64,000 nucleotides of DNA, from positions 1 through 64,000 of the forward strand of contig JAQXEK010000001.1 in assembly GCA_029250885.1 (NCBI GenBank), given 5' to 3'. Source of the DNA: Planctomycetota bacterium. GTDB taxonomy: Bacteria > Planctomycetota > UBA1135 > GCA-002686595. Positions 26,220 to 34,204 of the stretch are shown piece by piece. The position numbers and the translations under genes are program-made. Every line of letters begins with the position of its first letter. Position 1 is the first letter of the stretch. The notes under the pieces were generated by a model. That model did no database searches. It was not told the DNA's origin and worked only from the letters and a program-made list of their open reading frames with translations.

Positions 26220-27761
26220 ATGACTACCACCGCGACCCAACACGCTTTTTTGGCCGAGCTCGGCATAACCGCTGAGAACTCCGGCGCCTACAACGGCGCA
26301 TGGATGAGCTGCACCGGCGAGTTGCTCGAGAGCCGCTCACCCGCAACCGGCGAGGTGATTGCCCGCGTCCGAACTGGCACTAGTGCCGAGTACGCCGCCG
26401 CCGCTGAGGCTGCCAACGAGGCCTTTGGTCGCTGGCGCCAGGTGCCGGCCCCCCTGCGTGGCGAGATCGTCCGCAAGTGCGGCGAGGCCATGCGCAAGCA
26501 CAAGGAAGCACTTGGCAGCCTGATCGCATTGGAAATGGGCAAGATTCGCCAAGAGGGTCTCGGCGAGGTCCAAGAGGCCATCGACATCGCTGACTTCGCC
26601 GTCGGTCTGTCGCGCCAACTCTACGGCCTGACCATGCCGTCCGAGCGTCCTGGCCACAGCATGAAAGAGCAGTGGCATCCCCTCGGTACCGTTGGCATCG
26701 TGACCGCGTTCAACTTCCCCATGGCCGTCTGGGCATGGAACTCGATGCTGGCCCTTGTCTGCGGCGACGCTAACATCTGGAAGCCTAGCCCCAAGACTCC
26801 CCTGTGCGCCATTGGTCTGACCAACGTCGTCCGCCCGGTGCTCGAGGCCGAGGGCTTCGGTGCACTCGCTAGCCTGGTGATCACCGACGACTTGGATGTG
26901 GTCGGCGAGATGCTGGACGACAAGCGCTCTCCCTTGATCTCCTTCACCGGCTCTTCGGAGATCGGCAAGCTCGTCGCGGCTCGAGTCGCTGGCCGCTACG
27001 GTCGCTCGATCCTGGAGTGCGGTGGCAACAACGCGATGGTCGTACTCGAGGACGCGGACATGGACATCGTCCTGCCCGCCACTCTATTTGGCGCCGTCGG
27101 CACGGCTGGCCAGCGGTGCACCTCGACCCGCCGCGTCCTGGTGCAAGAGTCCATCGCCGATGAACTCGAGGCGCGCTTGCTGCGCGCCTACGACGACATC
27201 GTCATTGGTGACCCCATGGACGCCGGCACCCTATGCGGCCCCCTGATCGATGAGGTCGCCGTGCAAAACTTTGAGGGTGCCCTCGAAGCTGTGACTGCCC
27301 AGGGCGGCGAGGTCCTGCGGGGCGGCGGTCGCGCCAACCTGGAAGGCGACCTGGCCGGCGGCAACTTCGTCGTCCCGGCGATCGCCCGCGCCACGAACGA
27401 CATGCAGATCGTCCAGGACGAGACCTTCGCGCCCCTGCTCTACTTGATCCGCGTAAAGGATCTGGACGACGCCATCGCCAAGCACAACGACGTGCCCCAG
27501 GGCCTATCTAGTGCGATCTTCACCATGAACGTTCGCCACGCCGAGCGCTTCCTGTCGGCGGTTGGTTCGGACTGCGGAATCGCGAACGTCAACATCGGCA
27601 CCTCGGGTGCAGAGATCGGCGGCGCCTTCGGCGGCGAGAAGGAAACCGGTGGGGGACGCGAGTCCGGCTCCGACGCTTGGAAGACCTACATGCGCCGCCA
27701 GACCAACACGGTCAACTGGTCCGAGGACCTCCCCCTGGCTCAGGGCATCAAGTTCGGCTAG
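26220..27761 (+). CDS. amaB: Alpha-aminoadipic semialdehyde dehydrogenase (ALDH7/antiquitin type)
   Basis: A 513-residue enzyme from ATG 26220. It matches the ALDH7A1/AmaB group: MKEQWHPLGTVGIVTAFNFPMAVWAWN, ANIWKPSPKTPL (NAD-binding Lys), LECGGNNA (general-base Glu about 266) and GTAGQRCTSTRR (nucleophile Cys about 300). It oxidises 2-aminoadipate 6-semialdehyde to 2-aminoadipate with NAD(P)+, the step after the aminotransferase at 9.4 kb. It is monocistronic, with its own strong terminator. No Shine-Dalgarno is seen and a -10-like TAAACT ends 10 nt before the ATG. Confidence 0.9.
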   Translation: MTTTATQHAFLAELGITAENSGAYNGAWMSCTGELLESRSPATGEVIARVRTGTSAEYAAAAEAANEAFGRWRQVPAPLRGEIVRKCGEAMRKHKEALGSLIALEMGKIRQEGLGEVQEAIDIADFAVGLSRQLYGLTMPSERPGHSMKEQWHPLGTVGIVTAFNFPMAVWAWNSMLALVCGDANIWKPSPKTPLCAIGLTNVVRPVLEAEGFGALASLVITDDLDVVGEMLDDKRSPLISFTGSSEIGKLVAARVAGRYGRSILECGGNNAMVVLEDADMDIVLPATLFGAVGTAGQRCTSTRRVLVQESIADELEARLLRAYDDIVIGDPMDAGTLCGPLIDEVAVQNFEGALEAVTAQGGEVLRGGGRANLEGDLAGGNFVVPAIARATNDMQIVQDETFAPLLYLIRVKDLDDAIAKHNDVPQGLSSAIFTMNVRHAERFLSAVGSDCGIANVNIGTSGAEIGGAFGGEKETGGGRESGSDAWKTYMRRQTNTVNWSEDLPLAQGIKFG

Positions 27762-27795
27762 GCCGGAAATCGGGCCCCGGTTCGACGGGCAAATC

Positions 27796-27836
27796 GAGGG
27801 CGCCGGCGGTCACTATAGACCGCCGGCGCCCTCTTC
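27796..27836 (+). terminator. Rho-independent terminator after ALDH7 gene
   Basis: Perfect 16-bp stem (27796-27811 with 27818-27833, arm GAGGGCGCCGGCGGTC) and a 6-nt loop, followed by a short T-rich stretch, 34 nt after the stop codon. Confidence 0.9.
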
Positions 27837-27958
27837 TTGCCGTGAATGCCCATGGCCTGTCTAGACGCAACCGGTAACTGACTAGACGCTTGACGTTCGC
27901 CTGCGGTCCGTAGGATACCGAGCTCTTGCCTAGCAGACGACTCGGTCCAGGTGCCGTG

Positions 27959-29338
27959 CTACTTTTTGGTCAGGCAGCCCTCTTCGCGGTACTCCATGTA
28001 GATCGTCATAAACTTGTCCATTTGGTCCTTCCAGCGGGAGCCAAAGGCAAGGCTCAGTACGTGTTTGACGATCATAGTGGCGACCTTCTGGGAGGAGCCC
28101 GAGCTCTCGGTGTGGACCTCGGCATAGGCGCCGCCGCCGGCTTCCGAGAGGGGGCGAAGAGAGTCCCGAGTGGGCTGGGCAACGCCAGTCGGACCTACGC
28201 CGATGGCAGAGATGATAAAGGGGCGCACTCCGCGTTTGGACTTACTGCGGCCGTCGCCCTCATCTACATCGATGATGTCCGAGGCGTCCGCACCAAAGGG
28301 GGACTCGTTGGCGGACTTGGCGAGCTCGATCATCTTCTCTTGGTTCTTTGGATGGCAGGGCGCGTCGCTGATCAGGACAACGACCTTGTTTGCAGCTCGC
28401 TGCCAGTCCATTTTCTCGCTTAGGGCAACTTGCAGGGCGCCATAGGCAGCCTCAGGGAAATCACCGCCACCATTGGCCACGAGAGCGCCCAGGCGCTTGC
28501 GGACCTTGTCGATCTTGTTGGTCATCTTTACCAAGATCTGTCCACCTAGGCCGAACTCCTGGTAGTCCTTGTACTCAGTCAGGCCGACCTTAAGGTTCGG
28601 GGTGATGCCCTCCATGATCTCCGTAATCTCGGTCAGGGCGATGGCCGAAGCGTCGATGGTGGTCTGCATGGAGCCCGTGGTGTCGATTACAATCGCCATC
28701 TCCATACCGGCGGCATTTAGGTCGAGGGCACGCTTTAGGAAGCTGCTGGAGCTTGCGGCCTTGGGCAGTCCGTCGGGTGGGTCCGGAAGGATCCACTTGG
28801 GCGTTACAAAAGTACGCTTGTTGTCGCGCCACCAGCGCTTGTAGTCGCCGGGCTCATCAGCATTTACCTGGGGCATGCCGCGCTCGAGAACGGAGACGAC
28901 CTTCGCGTGCATATAGTCGTGCTTGTAAGAGAGCCCCTTCTTGGTGAGCACCGTCAAGAGCTCGGGCGTCATTACGCTCCTAAGGTGGTCCTTGTCCGTA
29001 GCCAGGAGCGTCTCAAGAGCAAAGGCGTTCAGTTCGGGTTGCTTCGAGCCAAGGGCGTCAACCAAAGCCTCGGATCCGACAGCGTGCCAGAACTCGCCGT
29101 AGGACGTGATGACGATACCCTTCAGTGCCCAGTGCTCGGACTCGTCGTACCAGTTGTTCAGGGACTTGGCCCGAGCGATCTCCAGCTTCTCCGAGTAGAT
29201 TGGCCTTGGTGTGGATGACTTAGGCTTCTCAGCCTCGCCGGGTTGGCCAGCCGGTCCTGGACCGGCACCGGGGCCCGACGGGCCCTCCCCCTGGGGGATG
29301 CACGTAAGGACGAGAGCGGCGCAGAGGGTCGAGATCAT
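27959..29338 (-). CDS. Secreted von Willebrand factor A-domain protein
   Basis: A 459-residue protein with a short N-terminal signal-like segment (MISTLCAALVLTCIPQG), a Gly/Pro-rich linker, then a helical region of HEAT-like character (about 50-190). A VWA domain follows with a complete MIDAS start DTTGSM at about residue 217 and later VVVLISDAPCHP and GGDFPEAAYGAL. The DAPCH form is seen in secreted bacterial VWA proteins. VWA domains bind metal and protein ligands; the partner is unknown. It is the last of three minus-strand genes for exported proteins. Confidence 0.82.
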   Translation of the reverse strand: MISTLCAALVLTCIPQGEGPSGPGAGPGPAGQPGEAEKPKSSTPRPIYSEKLEIARAKSLNNWYDESEHWALKGIVITSYGEFWHAVGSEALVDALGSKQPELNAFALETLLATDKDHLRSVMTPELLTVLTKKGLSYKHDYMHAKVVSVLERGMPQVNADEPGDYKRWWRDNKRTFVTPKWILPDPPDGLPKAASSSSFLKRALDLNAAGMEMAIVIDTTGSMQTTIDASAIALTEITEIMEGITPNLKVGLTEYKDYQEFGLGGQILVKMTNKIDKVRKRLGALVANGGGDFPEAAYGALQVALSEKMDWQRAANKVVVLISDAPCHPKNQEKMIELAKSANESPFGADASDIIDVDEGDGRSKSKRGVRPFIISAIGVGPTGVAQPTRDSLRPLSEAGGGAYAEVHTESSGSSQKVATMIVKHVLSLAFGSRWKDQMDKFMTIYMEYREEGCLTKK

Positions 29339-29436
29339 GGGAAGGGTTCTTGGTTATTCGAGTCGCCGTTGCGAGGAAAGCCCTCCAAACGGCAAAGTAA
29401 CTATCGCACCTGGGCAGCCAGGTCTACTTGGGCTCC

Positions 29437-29811
29437 TTAAAGGTCATAGAGGCTTGTGGCATCGAAGTTAGCATCGGTAATCGACGCCACGGGGATGCCG
29501 CCCATCTGGCCAGCCTTGCTAGTCAAGGTGCCGATGCTGACGCCGGAGTGGGTGCCCGCAAAGGTTAGGTCTCCGGTGGCCCCGGTGGTCCAGACGCGAA
29601 TAGCCAGAGCGTTCTTGGGGACCTCGATCTGAAGGCTTGGGAACTCCGCATCATAGAGGAGTTGGGGCAGACCAATGCGGAGGCTTTGGGAGTCGCTAGT
29701 TTTGAGCTGGATCGGATCCTCGACCGAGCTTCCTTGGGCAAGACCTGGGAGGAGGAGAAGCGCAAAAGCGAGCTGCGCTGCCAAGCCAAGGGAAGGAAGT
29801 GGGTTGTGCAT
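29437..29811 (-). CDS. Small secreted protein, beta-rich
   Basis: A 124-residue protein from ATG 29811. A signal peptide is clear (LAAQLAFALLLLPGLAQG). The mature part has alternating beta-like segments (LQIEVPKNALAIRVWTTGATGDLTFAG) resembling the start of pre-peptidase C-terminal (PPC) sandwich domains, then ends abruptly. It may be a stand-alone small domain or the truncated front of a once larger protein. It lies between the VWA gene and the large secreted protein on the same strand. Confidence 0.6.
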   Translation of the reverse strand: MHNPLPSLGLAAQLAFALLLLPGLAQGSSVEDPIQLKTSDSQSLRIGLPQLLYDAEFPSLQIEVPKNALAIRVWTTGATGDLTFAGTHSGVSIGTLTSKAGQMGGIPVASITDANFDATSLYDL

Positions 29812-29871
29812 AGACAGAGTCTCGCCTGCCGACGCCATCCCGACAACCCCTTTTGCAAATGCCCAGCCAAC

Positions 29872-29910
29872 GGACCGTGACCTAGGGCTATAGAAGGCCC
29901 CAAGTCACGG
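29872..29910 (-). terminator. Possible terminator after the 831-residue secreted protein
   Basis: Imperfect inverted repeat with arms CCGTGAC (29875-29881) and GTCACGG (29904-29910), extended by a GGGC/GCCC pair, 9 nt beyond the stop at 29919. No clear U-tract follows. Confidence 0.45.
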
Positions 29911-29918
29911 CCTGATGC

Positions 29919-32414
29919 TTACAGGACCCCGATCAGGTACTCGATCAAGGCGTGCATGGCCGAGCGGTTTCCCAGGTTGGGGAGCTTGTCGTCGATGACC
30001 ATGTGGACCAAGGGCGCGCCAAGCATCTTCTGGGCCTTTATCAGGAAGGCCTCGTCGCCGGTGAACTCCACGCCATAGGCCAGGGAGGCCCACTGCTGGT
30101 AATCATTCGTGTACGGCGAGCGTCCATCGACCGGGATCGACCAGCAGAAGGGAGGCAGGTCCGGGTCCGCGGGCCCCGTGGCCAGTTCGGACCAGGGTGC
30201 GGAGTTCGCTGGATCCCAAGACCCGGGCGCAATGAGCGCGTAGAGGGAATTGATCAAGACAGCCCGCAGCATGTCGTTGTGAACCTGCTCCTCATCCTGG
30301 AGTACCGAGCGGATTACACCGACCAGTGCGTTCTCCACGATCGACATCTCCGTCACCTGGCGTCCGCGGTATTTGCCATCCAAGAACTTGACGTAGGTCT
30401 TGGACTCGATGATGCCCGTGCACTGATCCTGTCCATCGCTGAGCAGCTCAGCAATCGCCTTGAACCATGGCATCTTTTCCTTGCGGAACGCCTCGTCGCC
30501 GGTCGAGTAGGCAGCGGCCATGACGTCTACGCCCCAGCCTTCGCCGCGACCGAAGTCCAAGCCCTCTCCCGGATGTGCCTTGACGTGCTCCTGATCAGCC
30601 TTCAGGCCTGTGCCTTGAATGTGACCGTAAAAAGAGTTGTCGTGCTGCTGATAGCTTAGGTGAAAGAGCTCGGCTTGGTGTTCGAGGTCATCCTTGGCAA
30701 GAGAGTCGTTGCCGACCCATACCAGCGCCTTGGCGGGCCCGGTGTAACGCACGAGGTGCTGGATGTCAATGTGGGCATAGCCGGAGAGACTCTGCTCGTA
30801 GCTAGGGGTAAGGCCCTGGGCCTTGACGTAGTCCGACTGGAAGGTAGGTGCCGTCTTAAAGCCAAAGGGGTCGTCCGTGCCGGTGGGGTGCATGTAGTAC
30901 CCCGTCGGAAGGTAGGTCACCCCTTGCTTGGTAACCAGCCAGTCGTAGATGTTTGAAGGAGAACCATCGTAGCGATAGAGGGCATTGGGCTGGCGATCCG
31001 TGTTCATGCGGTGCATGAGCTGTAGGCGCCGGTAGCCCTCCCGGGAGCCTGCGATCAGGGTGCGCACGCCCCAGGTAAAAAAGATGCCGTCACCCCCGGA
31101 CATACCGCCATAGGCAACACCGAAGGGGTGGGCCCAGCCAAGAACATTGGACTCGTAGGGGTAAGAACCCTGTCCCGTTCCATTCTCGATGTGGCCGTTG
31201 ATCTCTTGGTACTCCGCCGACAGATCCTTGCGAAAGTCGGAGATCTTGATCTGGTCCAGTCGTGGCAACAGGTGACGTTGGGGGAAGTATGTGGCCGTAT
31301 CAGCCTTCCACCAGGACCAAATGACAGGCTTGCCGTCTACCAGGGGGCCTGGGCGAGCAAAGGCCTGGCCCTCATCATTCGCGTGGGAGAGGGCGCTGGC
31401 TATACCGGTAATGGGAGCCAAGGAAATGCGACGCTCCATCTGTCCCTGCTTCGGGAAGTAGTGCATGGTGCCGTCGGCATTTGGAGCCACCAAAGGCAGA
31501 GCCCGGTAGTTGCCGATCATCGTCGTGGCGCCAAGTCCCGGGTCCTCGTAGTTCTGCTTACCCAGCCAGGTTGGCGGGATCAGCAGGACCATCTGGGTGA
31601 AGTACAGGTCCCCAAGGGCTTCGTTTGAAACGGGGCCATCCGTGTTGCCGTCTGCGCCATTGTGAATGCGCAGATCGAGCTCGATCGCAGGGTCATCGGC
31701 CGTACAGCGGAAGTAGGCGTGCACCCCAAAGAAGTGAGGCAGGGTTGCCTTTGGTCCCGTCACGGGGCTAAGGGGGCGCATGATGCCGTGGTGCCGGAAC
31801 TCGGTCTGCACCTTGCCATAACGCTTGACTTCACGTGCACCTTGGTCGTACAGAGAATCCTGCATGAGGTCGAGTACGTAGACGTTGCCAAAGACGTCTT
31901 CGGTCGCGAGGATAACCTGACCCTTCCTGATCAAGAGGTCGCGGACTGAGTTCGGCAGGTTCTCAGGAGCCGCAAGTAGGTCCGCCAGGTTTGGTTTCGC
32001 CGGCATGATCTTGCGAGGTTGGGGCTTAAGCTGGACCCTATAGCCCTGGTCAGGCATCGTGGTGTTGTAGCGCTCCACTTGGGCAATAACCTCGACGACA
32101 GCAGCGCCGTCGCCGTCTTTGGGGTGCCAGGCGACGACCTCTAGTTGAGTCGGAACTGGCTGTCCGTTGTGGTCAAGTACGGACAGCGGAGTTGTGGCTT
32201 CCGTACCTAGAAATGTGCCAGGAGGCACAGGCAGGGTTCCGTGGAGCGTGAACTGGTCTACGCTGGGCGTCTCTAATGTCAGGAGGCCTACGATAGGCTC
32301 CGAGGCAGTGCCAGGATTAGCTTTGGGAAGAGGTCCCTGAAGTTGCAATGCGGAGGCGTTTGTCTGGGTGCAGACAAGAGCAATTCCAGCGTGCAATAGC
32401 AGCTTGGAAAACAT
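29919..32414 (-). CDS. Large secreted protein, possibly polysaccharide lyase-like (RIFT barrel plus alpha-toroid)
   Basis: An 831-residue protein with a signal peptide (LLLHAGIALVCTQTNASA). The N-terminal 130 residues (DQFTLHGTLPVPPGTF, TPLSVLDHNGQPVPTQLEVVAWH) resemble RIFT-barrel domains of exo-rhamnogalacturonan lyase-like proteins. The long remainder is rich in aromatic residues and His/Asp (RTLIAGSREGYRRLQLMHRM, HPTGTDDPFGF, GRGEGWGVDVMAAAYSTGDEAF), like alpha/alpha-toroid carbohydrate-active enzymes. No catalytic residues can be assigned by eye. An uncharacterised glycan-binding or degrading function is my best guess. The coding call is firm; the family is tentative. Confidence 0.7.
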   Translation of the reverse strand: MFSKLLLHAGIALVCTQTNASALQLQGPLPKANPGTASEPIVGLLTLETPSVDQFTLHGTLPVPPGTFLGTEATTPLSVLDHNGQPVPTQLEVVAWHPKDGDGAAVVEVIAQVERYNTTMPDQGYRVQLKPQPRKIMPAKPNLADLLAAPENLPNSVRDLLIRKGQVILATEDVFGNVYVLDLMQDSLYDQGAREVKRYGKVQTEFRHHGIMRPLSPVTGPKATLPHFFGVHAYFRCTADDPAIELDLRIHNGADGNTDGPVSNEALGDLYFTQMVLLIPPTWLGKQNYEDPGLGATTMIGNYRALPLVAPNADGTMHYFPKQGQMERRISLAPITGIASALSHANDEGQAFARPGPLVDGKPVIWSWWKADTATYFPQRHLLPRLDQIKISDFRKDLSAEYQEINGHIENGTGQGSYPYESNVLGWAHPFGVAYGGMSGGDGIFFTWGVRTLIAGSREGYRRLQLMHRMNTDRQPNALYRYDGSPSNIYDWLVTKQGVTYLPTGYYMHPTGTDDPFGFKTAPTFQSDYVKAQGLTPSYEQSLSGYAHIDIQHLVRYTGPAKALVWVGNDSLAKDDLEHQAELFHLSYQQHDNSFYGHIQGTGLKADQEHVKAHPGEGLDFGRGEGWGVDVMAAAYSTGDEAFRKEKMPWFKAIAELLSDGQDQCTGIIESKTYVKFLDGKYRGRQVTEMSIVENALVGVIRSVLQDEEQVHNDMLRAVLINSLYALIAPGSWDPANSAPWSELATGPADPDLPPFCWSIPVDGRSPYTNDYQQWASLAYGVEFTGDEAFLIKAQKMLGAPLVHMVIDDKLPNLGNRSAMHALIEYLIGVL

Positions 32415-32736
32415 GGGGGGGATAATTGAGGTGACGGCCGGCCGAAGTCTTGGCGGATGACCAAGCCGTGAATTATCCCATACGGATCAGGCCGTTTCAC
32501 CGTTCTTTTCGGGAATGGACCTTCCTGCAGTCAGGCAAACGACTTGCGTTTTTTGGACTGGTTAAGGAGTAAGTCGACGGAACAATCGGCCCGTAGAATG
32601 ATGCATTTGGGCGTGGCGTTTTTGGGGTGCCCAAACAAAAATGCAGTGCCCTCGATTCTAACAGATCGAGGGCACTGCATTCTAAATTGCCGACCGCAAG
32701 GGGCTAGCAATCCCATTTTTGCGTGAGGAGTGAGTC
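32415..32736 (-). other. Intergenic region between the box genes and the secreted-protein gene
   Basis: About 320 bases with no gene. It holds the strong boxB terminator (32640-32681) and, presumably, the promoter of the gene starting at 32414. The stretch at 32520-32640 is notably AT-richer than its surroundings. Confidence 0.6.
32632..32681 (-). terminator. Rho-independent terminator of the boxCB operon
   Basis: Perfect 17-bp inverted repeat, 32640-32656 with 32665-32681 (inner arm ending CCCTCGAT), 8-nt loop. Read on the minus strand it is followed by TTTTTGTTT, a good U-tract. It lies 55 nt past the boxB stop. Confidence 0.95.
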
Positions 32737-34152
32737 CTAGAGCTTCACGTATTCAAAGTCGATTTCCTTTCCGTTGATGCCCTTTGCGGGCGGGGCAATC
32801 CAACCAGCGTACTTGCCGGCCTCAAGGGAAGGCTTCATCAGGGACTGAACGTACTCGCGGTCGGCGATGGTGGGGAGCCACTCACCGGCGGCCTTAGCAT
32901 CCCAGTCCGACTGGCTGATCAAGTCGCCATCGAGATCGAACGGATGTCCTGCGTACATGCCCACGCGGCGGTTAAAGCGACGGCTTGGAAGGCTGAATTG
33001 GAAGTCGATGTTGTGCTTCGCCGTGATCTTGTTCCAGTAGACGATGCCCTTTTGGTTGTCGGCGATGTAGTCGTCGCGCAGGACCTCGTTCATGGCGTTG
33101 CGCAGCGGCACGTCGGTGTTGGTGAAGGTACCGTTCTCAAACACGTCCATGTTGTAGTGATCATCGAGGGCCGTGTGCTCCTCGCGCTTCTGCTCCCAGG
33201 CACGTCCCTTAAGACCCGAGCGGAAGAAGTTGGCCGCATTAGAGCTGACCTCGCCACCGTACAAGTCGTTCGAAGACGAGACCCAGAAGTTGATGTAGCG
33301 CTGGATGAGTTCCAGCGGAATCGCGCCGTGCTCGGTGACGTCCGCGTCGGGGAACTCGTTCATCACCTGGCAGGTGCGTTGGATCACGCGGCCCACGCCG
33401 GTCTGACCGACGAAAAGGTGGTGTGCTTCTTCGGTCAGCATGAAGCGGCAGGACCGGGCGAGAGGCGTGAACGCCGACTCGGCCAGGGCCAGCAGCTGGA
33501 ACTTGCCGTCGCGGTCCGTAAACATGGTGAAGCAGAAGAAGCTCAGCCAGTCCTCGCAGGGCTCGTTGAAGGTGCCCAGGATGCGCGGGTGGTCGGAGTT
33601 GCCTGAGCGACGCTCGAGTAGCTCGTCCGCCTCTTCGCGGCCGTCGCGACCAAAGTGCGCCTGCAGCACGTATACCATGGCCCACAGGTGGCGGCCTTCT
33701 TCTACGTTAACCTGGAACAGGTTGCGCAGGTCGTAGAGGCTGGGGGCGGTGTGGCCTAGCAGGCGCTGCTGCTCCACTGACGCCGGCTCTGTGTCAGCCT
33801 GGGTCACGATCAAGCGGCGCAGAGAGTTACGGTGCTCACCGGGAACCTGTTCCCAGGCGTCCTTGCCCAGCTCGTCGCCGAAGCCGATCTTACGGTCGGC
33901 CTCTTGGGGTGTGAGGAAGATGCCCCAGCGGTACTCGGGCATGGTGATGTAGTCATAGTGCGCCCAACCGTCGCGGTCGACGCTGACGGCCGTGCGCAGA
34001 TAGATGTCCTTCTCGTTGAAGTCCGTTGGGCCCACGCTCTTCCACCAGTCGATGTAGTCGGGCTGCCAGGACTCGAGCGCGCGCTGCAGGCGGCGGTCGG
34101 ACTTGAGGTCAACGTTGTTGGGGATCTTCTGGGAGTAGTCGATGCCGGGCAT
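32737..34152 (-). CDS. boxB: Benzoyl-CoA 2,3-epoxidase oxygenase subunit BoxB
   Basis: A 471-residue protein, almost the length of Azoarcus evansii BoxB. It is a diiron oxygenase: VNVEEGRHLWAM (148-159) and MLTEEAHHLFVG (238-249) carry the paired Glu/His iron ligands. The flanks WKSVGPTDFNEKDIYLRTAVSVD and YAGWIAPPAKGINGKEIDFEYV are typical of BoxB. With the reductase BoxA it uses O2 and NADPH to form 2,3-epoxybenzoyl-CoA. It lies 52 nt after boxC. boxA and benzoate-CoA ligase are not in the window. Confidence 0.95.
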   Translation of the reverse strand: MPGIDYSQKIPNNVDLKSDRRLQRALESWQPDYIDWWKSVGPTDFNEKDIYLRTAVSVDRDGWAHYDYITMPEYRWGIFLTPQEADRKIGFGDELGKDAWEQVPGEHRNSLRRLIVTQADTEPASVEQQRLLGHTAPSLYDLRNLFQVNVEEGRHLWAMVYVLQAHFGRDGREEADELLERRSGNSDHPRILGTFNEPCEDWLSFFCFTMFTDRDGKFQLLALAESAFTPLARSCRFMLTEEAHHLFVGQTGVGRVIQRTCQVMNEFPDADVTEHGAIPLELIQRYINFWVSSSNDLYGGEVSSNAANFFRSGLKGRAWEQKREEHTALDDHYNMDVFENGTFTNTDVPLRNAMNEVLRDDYIADNQKGIVYWNKITAKHNIDFQFSLPSRRFNRRVGMYAGHPFDLDGDLISQSDWDAKAAGEWLPTIADREYVQSLMKPSLEAGKYAGWIAPPAKGINGKEIDFEYVKL

Positions 34153-34204
34153 AGTGATTTACCTAGGTCAGTGGGAAAGATGAGCTGTAAGAGCGAGCGT
34201 TGGT

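Noticed and set aside
32520-32640. AT-richer patch near the box terminator as a transferred-DNA boundary
   Set aside because: It is too short, and AT-rich spacers are normal around promoters and terminators; no integrase, tRNA or direct repeats flank it.
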